Shown: positions 42,012-49,317 of the stretch, piece by piece
Numbering within the stretch: position 1 is the stretch's first letter
Layout of the letters: every line of letters begins with the position of its first letter
NCBI GenBank assembly: GCA_029167045.1
Contig: JARFPK010000015.1
Span: forward strand, 1-49,317
Length of the DNA stretch: 49,317 nt
Origin: Candidatus Methanocrinis natronophilus
Lineage (GTDB): Archaea > Halobacteriota > Methanosarcinia > Methanotrichales > Methanotrichaceae
Direction: 5' to 3'
Made by a program: the position numbers and the translations under genes
Notes under the pieces: model-generated
The model's input: only the letters and a program-made list of their open reading frames with translations
Databases searched by the model: none
What the model was told of the DNA's origin: nothing

Positions 42012-42809
42012 CTAGATGAAGGCTATGGCCCCGTAGCCCACCACCTGATTGTAGTCTCCGATGACGTCGCCGCTGGTGGAGTAGCGGAGAAGCCTGCCGG
42101 TCTCGGCCCCCAGGATCCGAGAGGCGGTTATCGCCGCCGAGATGGGACCGTATCCACAGGATGTGAGGTTCAGGGCGTAGACGGTCCTGTATATGGCGGG
42201 GACATCCATCCTCAGGATCGCCTCGATCACCTGGGAGTCCTTCTTCCTCGCATCCTCCTGGGGCTCGTAATGGGTGAAATCGCTGCTTGCTATGATGGTG
42301 CAGTCCCGGCCGAGCTCTCTGGCCGCCTCGCCGACCGCTTCCCCCACCTCGACGGCCGTCTCCTCGTCCTGGAGCCCCATGGATATGGGAAGGATCTGGA
42401 ATCCGGTTAACCTGGACTGGAGAAACGGTATCTGTACCTCCAGGGAATGCTCGTAAAGGTGGGCGGATTCGTCCACCTCGATGATGCTGCCCAAGAGCAG
42501 ATCGGCCAGCTCCTGGTCGCATTCAACTACCCCCAGGGGCGTCATCCATGGCTCCGTGGATAGGGCGACGGGAAGTCCGAGGCCGTGGTGGTTCGGCCCC
42601 AGAAGGACGTAGGTCTCCCTCCCAGGTAGCCTCGCGTACACCTCCGCCGCTACGGATCCAGAGTACATGTAGCCGGCGTGAGGGACTACAGCCCCCCGGA
42701 TGGGGAGGGTCTCTCCTGATCCGGCTCCTCTGAAGGCCGCCTCCAGCTCCTCGGCTAGCTCCCTGGGGTGGCGGGGATAGAACTGGCCTGCCACTGCCGG
42801 GCGTCTCAT
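42012..42809 (-). CDS. MEMO-family protein
   Basis: 265 residues, homologous to human MEMO1 and archaeal members often linked to radical-SAM and AMMECR1 proteins. N-terminal RRPAVAGQFYPRHPRELAEE, VVPHAGYMYSGSVAAEVYAR, LLGPNHHGLG, HSLEVQIPFLQ and SSDFTHYEPQEDA hold the conserved His/Asp/Cys positions of the possible metal site. The function is unsettled. Its place between rpsB and mevalonate kinase is common in methanogens. Confidence 0.92.
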   Translation of the reverse strand: MRRPAVAGQFYPRHPRELAEELEAAFRGAGSGETLPIRGAVVPHAGYMYSGSVAAEVYARLPGRETYVLLGPNHHGLGLPVALSTEPWMTPLGVVECDQELADLLLGSIIEVDESAHLYEHSLEVQIPFLQSRLTGFQILPISMGLQDEETAVEVGEAVGEAARELGRDCTIIASSDFTHYEPQEDARKKDSQVIEAILRMDVPAIYRTVYALNLTSCGYGPISAAITASRILGAETGRLLRYSTSGDVIGDYNQVVGYGAIAFI

Positions 42810-42813
42810 GGGA

Positions 42814-43440
42814 CTAGAACTCCATCTCGAAGTCTGATACCGAATATCTGAACCGGCCTTCTTCTCCCCTCTGCTTGAGGATCTCTTTCGCCAGGAGCCA
42901 GTATATCAGGGTCAGGGCCTTCCGCCCTTTGTTGTTTGTGGGGATTACGAGATCGACGTTAGAGGTCAAGTTGTTGGTATCGCATAACGCCACCACGGGG
43001 ATTCCGACGTCTATCGCTTCATTTATCGCTTGGCTGTCCCCGGCGGGGTCCGTGACCACCACCACGTCAGGCTCGACGTAGTCGTAGAAGTCAGGGTTTG
43101 TCAGAGTATTGGGTATGAACCTGCCGACTATCGCCTTCGATCCTAAAGATTTGGAGAACATCGTCGCTGGACGCTGGCCGTACTGCCTCGCCGATACCAC
43201 CAGGATCTTGCTGGGGTCGTACTTCGCCAGAAACTTGGCCGCTAGCCTGATCCTTTTGTCCGTCGCCTGGACATCCAGGACGTATAGGCCGTCGGTCCTG
43301 ACCCTGTAGATGTAATCCTTCATGCTCTTCGTCTTCTGCTGCGTACCTATGTGTATCCCCGCAGCCAGATACTCATCTATGGGGATAAGGGTCTCGTATT
43401 CTTCAACGGGCTTTGTCGTCTCATCTTCCAAAAATGTCAC
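42814..43440 (-). CDS. rpsB: 30S ribosomal protein S2
   Basis: 208 residues, typical archaeal S2: [44 protein letters not shown]-like segment [20 protein letters not shown], and [19 protein letters not shown]. The start is GTG at 43440, directly after the rpoK stop, with AGGTAG as SD. In many Euryarchaeota enolase lies between rpoK and rpsB; it is absent here. Confidence 0.96.
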   Translation of the reverse strand: MTFLEDETTKPVEEYETLIPIDEYLAAGIHIGTQQKTKSMKDYIYRVRTDGLYVLDVQATDKRIRLAAKFLAKYDPSKILVVSARQYGQRPATMFSKSLGSKAIVGRFIPNTLTNPDFYDYVEPDVVVVTDPAGDSQAINEAIDVGIPVVALCDTNNLTSNVDLVIPTNNKGRKALTLIYWLLAKEILKQRGEEGRFRYSVSDFEMEF

Positions 43441-43638
43441 CTACCTAGAAGTTCTGTGATCCCTTTTAACGGTGATGGGAATAAATCCCAATCTCATCTC
43501 TTCAAGGGCAATTTCGAGGGGGTCTATGGACTCGGTCCTGATCAACACCGGGGCGCCCATCAAAATCTGCAAAGCTCGAGCCCCCACTATCCTGGCGCGT
43601 TCGTATCGCGTATATTCTTCATTCATCGAATCCGTCAA
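43441..43638 (-). CDS. rpoK: RNA polymerase subunit K (Rpo6)
   Basis: 65 residues, the omega/RPB6 homologue that stabilises RNA polymerase assembly. [20 protein letters not shown] and [16 protein letters not shown] are the conserved core. TTG at 43638 lies four bases after GAGGTGG; an ATG at 43626 lacks a well-spaced SD. The stop adjoins the S2 start. Confidence 0.93.
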   Translation of the reverse strand: MTDSMNEEYTRYERARIVGARALQILMGAPVLIRTESIDPLEIALEEMRLGFIPITVKRDHRTSR

Positions 43639-43663
43639 GTGGCCACCTCAAAAGAAATGTCGA

Positions 43664-43741
43664 TGGTGGGGTTGCTGAGATTCGAACTCAGGTTACGGCG
43701 TCCCGAACGCCGAGGGATGGACCAGGCTACCCCACAACCCC
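43664..43741 (-). tRNA. tRNA-Pro (anticodon CGG) with encoded CCA
   Basis: Acceptor GGGGTTG/CAACCCC, anticodon stem CGGCG/CGCCG with loop TTCGGGA (anticodon CGG, G37), T arm CTGAG/CTCAG with TTCGAAT, discriminator A. The 3' CCA is encoded at 43664-43666, unlike tRNA-Ala in this window. No intron. It sits inside the ribosomal/RNA polymerase operon between rpoN and rpoK, an arrangement seen in related methanogens, so it may be cut from the long transcript. Confidence 0.96.
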
Positions 43742-43749
43742 ACGTCTCT

Positions 43750-43935
43750 TCACTGATACCGCCGGAGGACGTCAACGATCTCGACATGGGTCAGGAGCAT
43801 CCGACGGCAGCAGTAGCTTTCGATGCCCAGATCGTCCATGACCTTCCCCGGGGGCTCAGAATTGCAACGGTCCTTGTACTCCTCCCATACATCAGAAATG
43901 ACGTTTCCGCATGTGAAACATCGGACAGGGATCAA
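43750..43935 (-). CDS. rpoN: RNA polymerase subunit N (Rpo10)
   Basis: 61 residues. Zinc-binding pattern CFTCGN at the N-terminus and [16 protein letters not shown] near the C-terminus, identical in layout to RPB10 and archaeal Rpo10. ATG at 43935. It follows S9 by six bases. Confidence 0.96.
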   Translation of the reverse strand: MIPVRCFTCGNVISDVWEEYKDRCNSEPPGKVMDDLGIESYCCRRMLLTHVEIVDVLRRYQ

Positions 43936-43941
43936 ACGAAT

Positions 43942-44349
43942 TCACCTGTAGGACTTCTGATATTTGGATCTGGCACCTGGGCCGCCGACCTTCTTCCGCT
44001 CTTTCTGCCGGTGGTCGTTGACCAGGAGTGATCGATCGTACTCCATATAGGCCTCTTTCAAGGCCGTGTCGCCGGTCCACTCCACGATCCCGCGAGCGAT
44101 GGCGGTCCGGACGGCTGCAGCCTGACCCATGAATCCGCCCCCGCGGACTTTGACGTCGATGTCAAGCCCAGAGGCCTTATCCTGAGCTATTATCACGGGC
44201 TCCATGATCTTATCCCTGATGAGCTTCGGCTCAAAGATCTCCAGGGGTTTGCTGTTGATCCTGACCCTGCCGTTACCTTCGGCCAAGGTCGCCCTGGCGA
44301 TCGCCGTCCTGTTCTTACCCGACGAATTGGTTATCTTCATGCTTACCAT
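43942..44349 (-). CDS. rpsI: 30S ribosomal protein S9
   Basis: 135 residues. [20 protein letters not shown] and [19 protein letters not shown] are conserved, and the C-terminus ends RSKYQKSYR, the tail that reaches P-site tRNA. Two starts are possible, ATG at 44349 or 44340; the second fits family length slightly better and has GAGATGG upstream. One base from L13. Confidence 0.95.
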   Translation of the reverse strand: MVSMKITNSSGKNRTAIARATLAEGNGRVRINSKPLEIFEPKLIRDKIMEPVIIAQDKASGLDIDVKVRGGGFMGQAAAVRTAIARGIVEWTGDTALKEAYMEYDRSLLVNDHRQKERKKVGGPGARSKYQKSYR

Positions 44350-44350
44350 C

Positions 44351-44767
44351 TCAGAATTTTGATCCGAACTTCCGGCTTACGTCGCCAAGTTCCACATATT
44401 TGGCGGTCCCAAGGCGCGTCATCTTCGCCGCCTCTGGCCGCTCGATCTTCATCCCCTCGAACTGCGATGGGACGCCGACGTAGATCTTGAGCCGGGACAT
44501 GGCGTCGCGACCCCGCTTCGTCCTGTGGGGGAGCATACCGCGGACCGTCCTCTTCATGATCCTCTCGGGCCGCTTGGGATAGTGAGGTCCCATCTCGGTG
44601 GAGCCCTTGTTCTTCATCTCCTCGTACTCTCGATAAATGCTCTCCCTCCGACCTGAGATTATGGCCTTCTCAGCGTTGACGATGGCGATCTCCTCTCCTG
44701 CGAGGAGCTTGGCGGCGGCGAGGCTGGCCAGACGTCCCAGGATCATCCCAGATGCGTCGATAATCAT
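44351..44767 (-). CDS. rplM: 50S ribosomal protein L13
   Basis: 138 residues, archaeal form: [52 protein letters not shown]. It lies between L18e and S9 in the conserved archaeal operon. ATG at 44767 is four bases after the L18e stop. Confidence 0.96.
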   Translation of the reverse strand: MIIDASGMILGRLASLAAAKLLAGEEIAIVNAEKAIISGRRESIYREYEEMKNKGSTEMGPHYPKRPERIMKRTVRGMLPHRTKRGRDAMSRLKIYVGVPSQFEGMKIERPEAAKMTRLGTAKYVELGDVSRKFGSKF

Positions 44768-44771
44768 CAGA

Positions 44772-45134
44772 TCACCTTAAAATAATTATTCCGGAGCCCT
44801 TTGGGTGCTTCTCCACCAGCTCCTCTATCTTGAGACATTCGCCACCGGCTGACCTTATCTTCGATGCGGCCCCTTCGCTGAACTGGATGGCGGCAACGGT
44901 AACCTTGTGATCGATCTCTCCTGATCCCAGGACCTTCCCAGTGACGAGAACCAGGTCGTCGGGAGCCGTGTGCCTGTTAATCTTGCTGACGTTTACGGCG
45001 GCGTAGTTTCGCCTCGGCTTCTCGAGCCGCGTGGCGACGTCGCGCCAGATCGCCCCCCCTCCTCCCCGGGTGGCGGCCTTGAGATCGCCGATGAGGGTGA
45101 CCAATCTTGGATTTGTCTTCTTTACCATCTTCAT
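44772..45134 (-). CDS. 50S ribosomal protein L18e
   Basis: 120 residues: KKTNPRLVTLIGDLKAATRG, WRDVATRLEKPRRNYAAVNV, LVTGKVLGSGEIDHKVTVAA. GGAGG lies six bases before the ATG at 45134; an ATG at 45128 and a TTG at 45149 are alternatives. First gene of the long minus-strand block, with a leader of about 110 nt containing two hairpins. Confidence 0.93.
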   Translation of the reverse strand: MKMVKKTNPRLVTLIGDLKAATRGGGGAIWRDVATRLEKPRRNYAAVNVSKINRHTAPDDLVLVTGKVLGSGEIDHKVTVAAIQFSEGAASKIRSAGGECLKIEELVEKHPKGSGIIILR

Positions 45135-45173
45135 CTCAATCCTCCGCAATAGCCCCCTTCCGGAGGCCGACTC

Positions 45174-45240
45174 ACGCGCGCGGAGCGCGTTCGGACCAGC
45201 AGGCCCATGCGCCAGAGAGGGGCGAGCTCTCGCTCCCTCT
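45174..45240 (-). promoter_or_regulatory. Hairpin leader of the ribosomal operon
   Basis: Two inverted repeats lie between the promoter and L18e: ACGCGC-N5-GCGCGT at 45174-45190 and an 8-bp stem around GGGCGAG/CTCGCTCC within 45214-45240. A TATA element (CCTTAAATACTG on the minus strand, 45268-45279) predicts a start near 45245, so the second hairpin would be at the very 5' end of the mRNA. A role in ribosomal-protein autoregulation is possible but not shown. Confidence 0.4.
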
Positions 45241-45353
45241 GCGGATCGCTACAACCACCTGATTAACAGTATTTAAGGGTTTTCACCCTGGGTCCCGTCA
45301 GGCAGTTCCCGAAGTGATACCGAAAATATTTTATCTGTTGACCCCCAACGCTT

Positions 45354-46625
45354 ATGAAGAAAATGATCGATATTTCCCTCATAATATCGGTGATTATTGG
45401 CTTTATCCTCGGGATAGCCAGCGGTCTTACTCCGGGCCTTCATTCAAATAACTTTGCGGCATTGATGCTGGCCATCTACCCCGCCTTAATAGGGCTCGGC
45501 CTCGACCCCGTTGACATGGCAGCGGCGATCCTGGCGGCGAGCGTAGCCCAGACCTTCCTCGATATAATCCCGTCGATATTCATAGGTGCTCCCGACGCCG
45601 AGACATCCCTGGCCGTCCTTCCGGGCCACGAGATGATGCTCGAAGGAAAGGGGATCGAAGCGGTCCGGCTATCCGCCCTCGGTAGCGCCTCCTCCGTCAT
45701 CGTCGCCGTTCTGCTGATAGTGCCCCTATCCCTGATATTCGGCAGCTTCTACGACCCCTTCATGGACCGTGTAGGATTAGTCCTCCTCTTGATAGCCTCC
45801 TTGATGATCCTGACGGAGAGGGGGCGGGTGATCGAGGGGCAGGGGTCCCTCGTCCACCTGAAGTACAAGCTATTTGCCCTCGCCCTCTTTCTGACGAGCG
45901 GATTTCTTGGCACCTTCGCCTTCGGCCACCAGGATCTCGCCTGTTCCCCCCTGGGGTTCAAGCCCGAGGTCCTCCTCCCCCTCCTGGGCGGCCTCTTCGG
46001 CGCATCTATGCTAATATTGAGCCTTGCCTCCCGGGCCGAGGTCCCACCCCAGAGGGAGACGGAGTTCGACCTCCCGGCGCTGGGGATAACGAGGGCCGCC
46101 TTCGTCGGAGGGGTCGCGGGGTCTGTCGTCGCCTGGGTCCCCGGGGTGACCCCGGCGGTGGCGACGGTGGCCACGAGGTTGGGGTCGGAGGGGTCGGACC
46201 GGGAGTTTCTGATATCCATATCCGGAGTGAACACCGCCAACGCCCTCTTCACCTTGGTAGCCCTCTACGTGGTGGGGAGGACCAGGAGCGGCGCGGCCGT
46301 CGCCATCGAGGAGCTGGTGGACCTCAACTTGCCGCTCCTCGTATTTATGCTGGCGATAGTCCTTTTCGTCTCGATCCTCGCCTACTTCGCCACCCTCGGG
46401 GCCGGAAGGGTCGCAGCTATGGTAGTCAGAAGGATCGACTACAGGATCCTCTGCATCGCCGTCCTGGCCTTCTTGACGGCGATGACCTTCGGTTTCACCG
46501 GCCCCTTCGGCCTCTTCCTCTACTTCCTGTCGACGGTGGTGGGGCTTGCGGCTCCATTAGTCGGGATCAGGAAGACCCACGCCATGGGCGTCCTGATGGT
46601 TCCCCTCCTGGCGTTCTACCTCTGA
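45354..46625 (+). CDS. TctA-like (DUF112, COG1784) membrane protein
   Basis: 423 residues with about ten to twelve membrane helices. Two related halves start with GIASGLTPGLHSNNFAALML and VAWVPGVTPAVATVATRLG, the paired Gly/Pro motifs of the TctA tripartite tricarboxylate transporter family; archaeal COG1784 members lack the TctB/TctC partners. GAPDAETSLAVLPGHEM is also typical. The substrate is unknown. ATG at 45354 lies about 25 bases after an AAAATATTTTAT TATA-like patch, so the mRNA may be near leaderless. Confidence 0.85.
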   Translation: MKKMIDISLIISVIIGFILGIASGLTPGLHSNNFAALMLAIYPALIGLGLDPVDMAAAILAASVAQTFLDIIPSIFIGAPDAETSLAVLPGHEMMLEGKGIEAVRLSALGSASSVIVAVLLIVPLSLIFGSFYDPFMDRVGLVLLLIASLMILTERGRVIEGQGSLVHLKYKLFALALFLTSGFLGTFAFGHQDLACSPLGFKPEVLLPLLGGLFGASMLILSLASRAEVPPQRETEFDLPALGITRAAFVGGVAGSVVAWVPGVTPAVATVATRLGSEGSDREFLISISGVNTANALFTLVALYVVGRTRSGAAVAIEELVDLNLPLLVFMLAIVLFVSILAYFATLGAGRVAAMVVRRIDYRILCIAVLAFLTAMTFGFTGPFGLFLYFLSTVVGLAAPLVGIRKTHAMGVLMVPLLAFYL

Positions 46626-46666
46626 GACGGTCGAGGACCCGCCCATCGAAACCGGGCTCTGTATCT

Positions 46667-47647
46667 CTAAAAGAAGTCCTTGATCTCGCTGACGGATATC
46701 GATGCCATCCCCAGCTCCCGGAGGTGGTGGGCCATCATATTCGCCCTACTCCCCTCGGGGTGGTATATCAGGGCCGCATCAGGGGATGTCTTCTCCACCA
46801 TCCTCATCAGCCCCTTGAAGTCCAGGTGGTCGCTGAGCCTGATCTGGGGGAAGGGGAGATCGCTCCTCCCGGTTAGGACGTACTTACGCTGCGACTTCAC
46901 CCTGGAGAGCTCCCAGGGGGATACGACGTTCAGGTCGCTCCCGTTCTCCTCCATAGGGGTGAAGGGGCCGTAGCCTGGCAACAACTCCTTAGTCAGAGCG
47001 AGGCTCTTATCGTCCATCCCCACCGTCTCTCTGCAGCCCAGGGCCCGGATGAGGGATACGGCCCTCTGGGCCTTTCCAAAGGCGTAAGCTCCGAAGGTCG
47101 CGCCGCTCTCGACGGCGTCCCCGAAGCCGACGATGTCGTCCTCGAACCTGCAGGCCGGGTCCCAGGGGTCGCCGTAGTTCGCCTCGGTGACGAGGAGGTC
47201 GCACCTTGGGAGGTTCTCGTAGTTCTTGATGTCCCCGGTGACTAAGACCCGGACCCCTGAATCCGTCTCCCAGCCGAAGGCGACGGATCCTATGGTATGG
47301 CCTGTGGAGTAGGCGGCGACCTCCAGATCGTCGACTTGGATCGACCCGCCGGCGGAGACGGTCCTCCCCTCATACCTCCGCTCATGCCTTATCCTCAGGG
47401 CCCGGGCCGTCTCCATGGTGGCGATGGCGTCCGCGGAGAGCATCGCCGACTTTCCGTAGTGGTCGCTGTGGGCGTGGGTTATCAGGTAGGCGTCGGGCTG
47501 CCGGCGCCCCTTGGGAGACCGGCTGGTATCTATGGAGAAGAGGTGGGAGTCGAAACTGAGGGAGAGGTGAGGCGAAGGCCGCCCGCTCCTGTTCATCCTC
47601 CTGACGGGGATCACTCCCATGTCTTTGAATATGTCGCCTTCCGTCAA
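46667..47647 (-). CDS. Metallo-beta-lactamase-fold hydrolase, exonuclease-like
   Basis: 326 residues. LITHAHSDHYGKSAML is the HxHxDH zinc site, STGHTIGSVAFG gives the next His, LVTGDIKNYENLP the Asp, and LSDHLDFKGLMRM with ALIYHPEGS the C-terminal His positions. The layout resembles archaeal YSH1/CPSF-like or Exo-type small beta-lactamase proteins without a clear beta-CASP domain. A nucleic-acid substrate is likely but unproven. Convergent with the TctA-like gene. The 192 bases between it and the ABC gene hold nothing I can assign. Confidence 0.75.
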   Translation of the reverse strand: MTEGDIFKDMGVIPVRRMNRSGRPSPHLSLSFDSHLFSIDTSRSPKGRRQPDAYLITHAHSDHYGKSAMLSADAIATMETARALRIRHERRYEGRTVSAGGSIQVDDLEVAAYSTGHTIGSVAFGWETDSGVRVLVTGDIKNYENLPRCDLLVTEANYGDPWDPACRFEDDIVGFGDAVESGATFGAYAFGKAQRAVSLIRALGCRETVGMDDKSLALTKELLPGYGPFTPMEENGSDLNVVSPWELSRVKSQRKYVLTGRSDLPFPQIRLSDHLDFKGLMRMVEKTSPDAALIYHPEGSRANMMAHHLRELGMASISVSEIKDFF

Positions 47648-47839
47648 TCTCCCTCCGTGTTAATGAGGCTATCGCCGGAAGAGGATAAATAGATGGCCCT
47701 TTAAACCCCCCAGACTAATTGAAACAATTTTACAGTGATGGAGGGCGGAAGGGGGTGGTACCGGAGGAGGAGAAGGAAGAGAAGGAGGGGTTTGGCTGAC
47801 CCGTCGGAGATCCTCTGATCATAAATGGCGATCTGGTAC

Positions 47840-48634
47840 TCAGATCGCCTCTACGTTGAGAGACCTGATGGGGACGACGTAAGGGCGGTCCAGGTCCGTC
47901 ATCACCTCCGCCTCGACCCCGAAGATCGTCCTGATATTCTCCTTCGTCAGGAGGGTGAGGGGGTCACCGATGGCGTGGACCTTCCCTTCCTTGAGCATCA
48001 CCAGGGTGTCGGAGTATCTGGCGGCGAGGTTGAGGTCGTGGATGGCCATCACCGCCGATATATTCGTCTTCTTGACTATCGACCTGACGGTGTCGAGGGC
48101 CTCTAGCTGGTGTTTGACATCGAGGTTCGAGGTCGGCTCGTCGAGGAGGAGGACCTGGGGCTCCTGGCAGAGGGCCCGGGCGATGAGGACCCTCTGCTTC
48201 TGGCCTCCGGAGAGCTCGGAGAAGTCCTTTAGGGCGAACTCCTCGACGTGGAGGAGCTTCATCGTCTCGACGACCCGGTCGATGTCCTCTTCGGTCACCC
48301 GCCACCCCATGTGGGGCCGCCTTCCCATGAGGACGGTATCGAAGACGGTGGTGGTGAGGGAGCTGGTCGTCGACTGGGGGACGTAACCTATGAACTTCGC
48401 CACCTCCTGGCGGCTGAGGGACTGCAGGTCCACTCCGCCGTTGAGGAGGACCGTACCCTTCGGCTTCAAGATCCGGTCGATGCACTTGATCAAGGTCGTC
48501 TTGCCGGAGCCGTTGGGGCCCACCAGGCTCAGCACCTCCGAGTCGCCGACGACGACGTTCAAATCTTCGAGAATCCTGCGGCTACCGTAGCTGAAGCTCA
48601 GATCCTTGATGGTTATCTTTACCAATCGGTCCAT
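47840..48634 (-). CDS. ABC transporter ATPase, FecE/BtuD type
   Basis: 264 residues. Walker A GPNGSGKTTLIKCIDR, signature LSGGQKQRVLIARAL, Walker B VLLLDEPTSNLDV, H-loop VMAIHDLNLAARYSD; VPQSTTSSLTTTVFDTVLMG is the Q-loop region of iron-siderophore/cobalamin/metal importers. ATG at 48634 gives MDRLVKITIKDLSFSYG; the longer reading to 48718 is unsupported. No permease or binding-protein gene lies next to it in the window, so its partners are elsewhere or lost to the TnpB element at the edge. Confidence 0.9.
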   Translation of the reverse strand: MDRLVKITIKDLSFSYGSRRILEDLNVVVGDSEVLSLVGPNGSGKTTLIKCIDRILKPKGTVLLNGGVDLQSLSRQEVAKFIGYVPQSTTSSLTTTVFDTVLMGRRPHMGWRVTEEDIDRVVETMKLLHVEEFALKDFSELSGGQKQRVLIARALCQEPQVLLLDEPTSNLDVKHQLEALDTVRSIVKKTNISAVMAIHDLNLAARYSDTLVMLKEGKVHAIGDPLTLLTKENIRTIFGVEAEVMTDLDRPYVVPIRSLNVEAI

Positions 48635-48808
48635 CCTCCATCGACGAAACCGCCGCTGAAACGAAGAAGCCATCCTCATCAGACGACATAAGCAGGCCGG
48701 GGCCATACCCGGCCTCACCTCCCTGATGACCCGCCTTCTATCGCAGCCTTCGGCGGCATCTCGCAGGTATAGACCATCGAATGATTAATAACAATTTCGG
48801 TTAGAGTA

Positions 48809-48832
48809 GTACTATTTAAATCAATTAAGTAC
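48809..48832. promoter_or_regulatory. Inverted repeat with TATA-like core upstream of the ABC gene
   Basis: GTACT and AGTAC flank an AT core with ATTTAAAT at 48809-48832, in the 300-bp gap between the ABC ATPase gene and the TnpB element. The core could be a TATA box for the minus strand, giving a leader of roughly 150 nt. A metal-responsive regulator is a reasonable guess for such transporters. The remainder of 48635-48935 shows no gene and no riboswitch I recognise. Confidence 0.35.
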
Positions 48833-48935
48833 AGATAGGCGGGTGGAGAAGGGGATGGGATCGACCTGATACGCCATCTGACCACAGAAGAGCTTATGAC
48901 CGATGACCGCTGGATGGGTTCGGATCAGACGTCAA

Positions 48936-49317
48936 CTACCCGCCAATGAATTGGCGGGCATGATGCTCGCCGGTATGGGGGGCTTGCGGCTCCGCAAAAA
49001 ATCGGGCCACGATGGGCAGGTTGACTGCTACCCTTGCATCTATGTTTTGAGCTGCGACGGTGTCAGCAGGGCCAGAGAAACCACAGCAGACACAATCAAA
49101 CCGATCTCGAGTAGGTCGGTTTGACCGGGAGATATGATGACAAACGGGGCATTCCTGGGACGTGTAAGAAGGGTCGATGTAGACGACTGGAACTCCAGCG
49201 ATCGTCGCCTTGTACTCGACGAACCGCCTGAGCTGATAGAATCCCCAGCTATGCTCTTTGCGTCTCTGAGCCTTCGAAACCGTCATCCCCTCCCGGATAC
49301 CCTGAAGATCTTCGAGG
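48936..49317 (-). CDS. tnpB: TnpB (IS200/IS605 family), C-terminal part, cut by window edge
   Basis: The frame is open to the right edge (LEDLQGIREG precedes the first in-window ATG), so only the last ~126 residues are seen. VEYKATIAGVPVVYIDPSYT, the zinc finger CPVC-x(15)-CVCC and ADTVAAQNIDARV with the final catalytic Asp are typical of TnpB, the RNA-guided nuclease encoded by these elements. The tail after the RuvC end is short and ends ARQFIGG. No tnpA is in view. Confidence 0.9.
   Translation of the reverse strand, partial: LEDLQGIREGMTVSKAQRRKEHSWGFYQLRRFVEYKATIAGVPVVYIDPSYTSQECPVCHHISRSNRPTRDRFDCVCCGFSGPADTVAAQNIDARVAVNLPIVARFFAEPQAPHTGEHHARQFIGG
48939..48958 (-). repeat. Terminal hairpin of the IS200/IS605-type element
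   Basis: CCCGCCAAT-TC-ATTGGCGGG is a perfect 9-bp stem that overlaps the last codons of tnpB; the TAG stop follows at once, then TTGAC. Such a subterminal hairpin marks the right end of IS605-type elements and forms the 3' scaffold of the guide (omega) RNA, so the bases just beyond (toward 48910) would be the guide. This role is inferred from the family. Confidence 0.6.

Noticed and set aside
48635-48808. Possible cobalamin riboswitch before the ABC ATPase gene
   Set aside because: No conserved B12-box or other riboswitch core could be recognised in the leader.

Overview
The window is a high-GC euryarchaeal chromosome segment from a methanogen, most likely of the Methanothrix (Methanosaeta) branch of the Methanosarcinales. 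This rests on an A-type ATP synthase operon in the order H-I-K-E-C-F-A-B-D-G, a methanofuran biosynthesis ligase (MfnD), archaeal ribosomal and RNA polymerase genes (L18e, L13, S9, RpoN, RpoK, S2), mevalonate-pathway genes, a type III RuBisCO and a PGF-CTERM surface protein. The taxonomic placement is an inference; no rRNA gene is present.

Layout. 1-280 is the cut-off start of an IS1634-like transposase. 560-5900 holds a flavodoxin, ribose-1,5-bisphosphate isomerase, two exported proteins and a YyaL/DUF255 thioredoxin-like protein. 6050-13016 is a sugar-phosphate region: class I FBP aldolase, a frameshifted PfkB kinase, an aldehyde:ferredoxin oxidoreductase with its ferredoxin, the bifunctional FBP aldolase/phosphatase and type III RuBisCO. 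13058-21830 is the complete ATP synthase operon with promoter and terminator. 21861-24440 carries an ATP-NAD kinase-like gene and TrpB2 behind a palindromic operator candidate.

24465-28398 is an accessory island: a ~560 bp direct duplication, each copy with a solitary hicB and a downstream hairpin whose stem shows compensatory changes between copies; two complete hicBA pairs; a vapBC pair; an antitoxin whose toxin is cut to ten codons; and broken fragments of the nearby mfnD gene. 28499-36697 contains mfnD, proS, a SpoIIM-like membrane protein, a LysE exporter, tRNA-Ala, a glycosyltransferase, a UbiA prenyltransferase, a secreted three-repeat protein rich in N-glycosylation sequons, cobyric acid synthase and a His-rich small protein.

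36791-45134 is a long minus-strand block starting with ribosomal and RNA polymerase genes (with tRNA-Pro inside), then MEMO, mevalonate kinase, isopentenyl phosphate kinase, type 2 IPP isomerase, RNase J and a prenyl diphosphate synthase. Together these link translation to archaeal lipid precursor synthesis. 45354-48634 has a TctA-like membrane protein, a metallo-beta-lactamase-fold protein and an ABC ATPase without a visible permease. The right edge is the 3' end of a TnpB gene with a terminal hairpin.

The central-carbon genes fit gluconeogenesis (FBP aldolase/phosphatase), nucleoside ribose salvage (ribose-1,5-bisphosphate isomerase plus RuBisCO) and a possible glycogen-degradation operon (PfkB, aldolase, oxidoreductase, ferredoxin). 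That operon's kinase looks broken. Several genes have their best Shine-Dalgarno match at TTG, and one at CTG, so start sites here need care.
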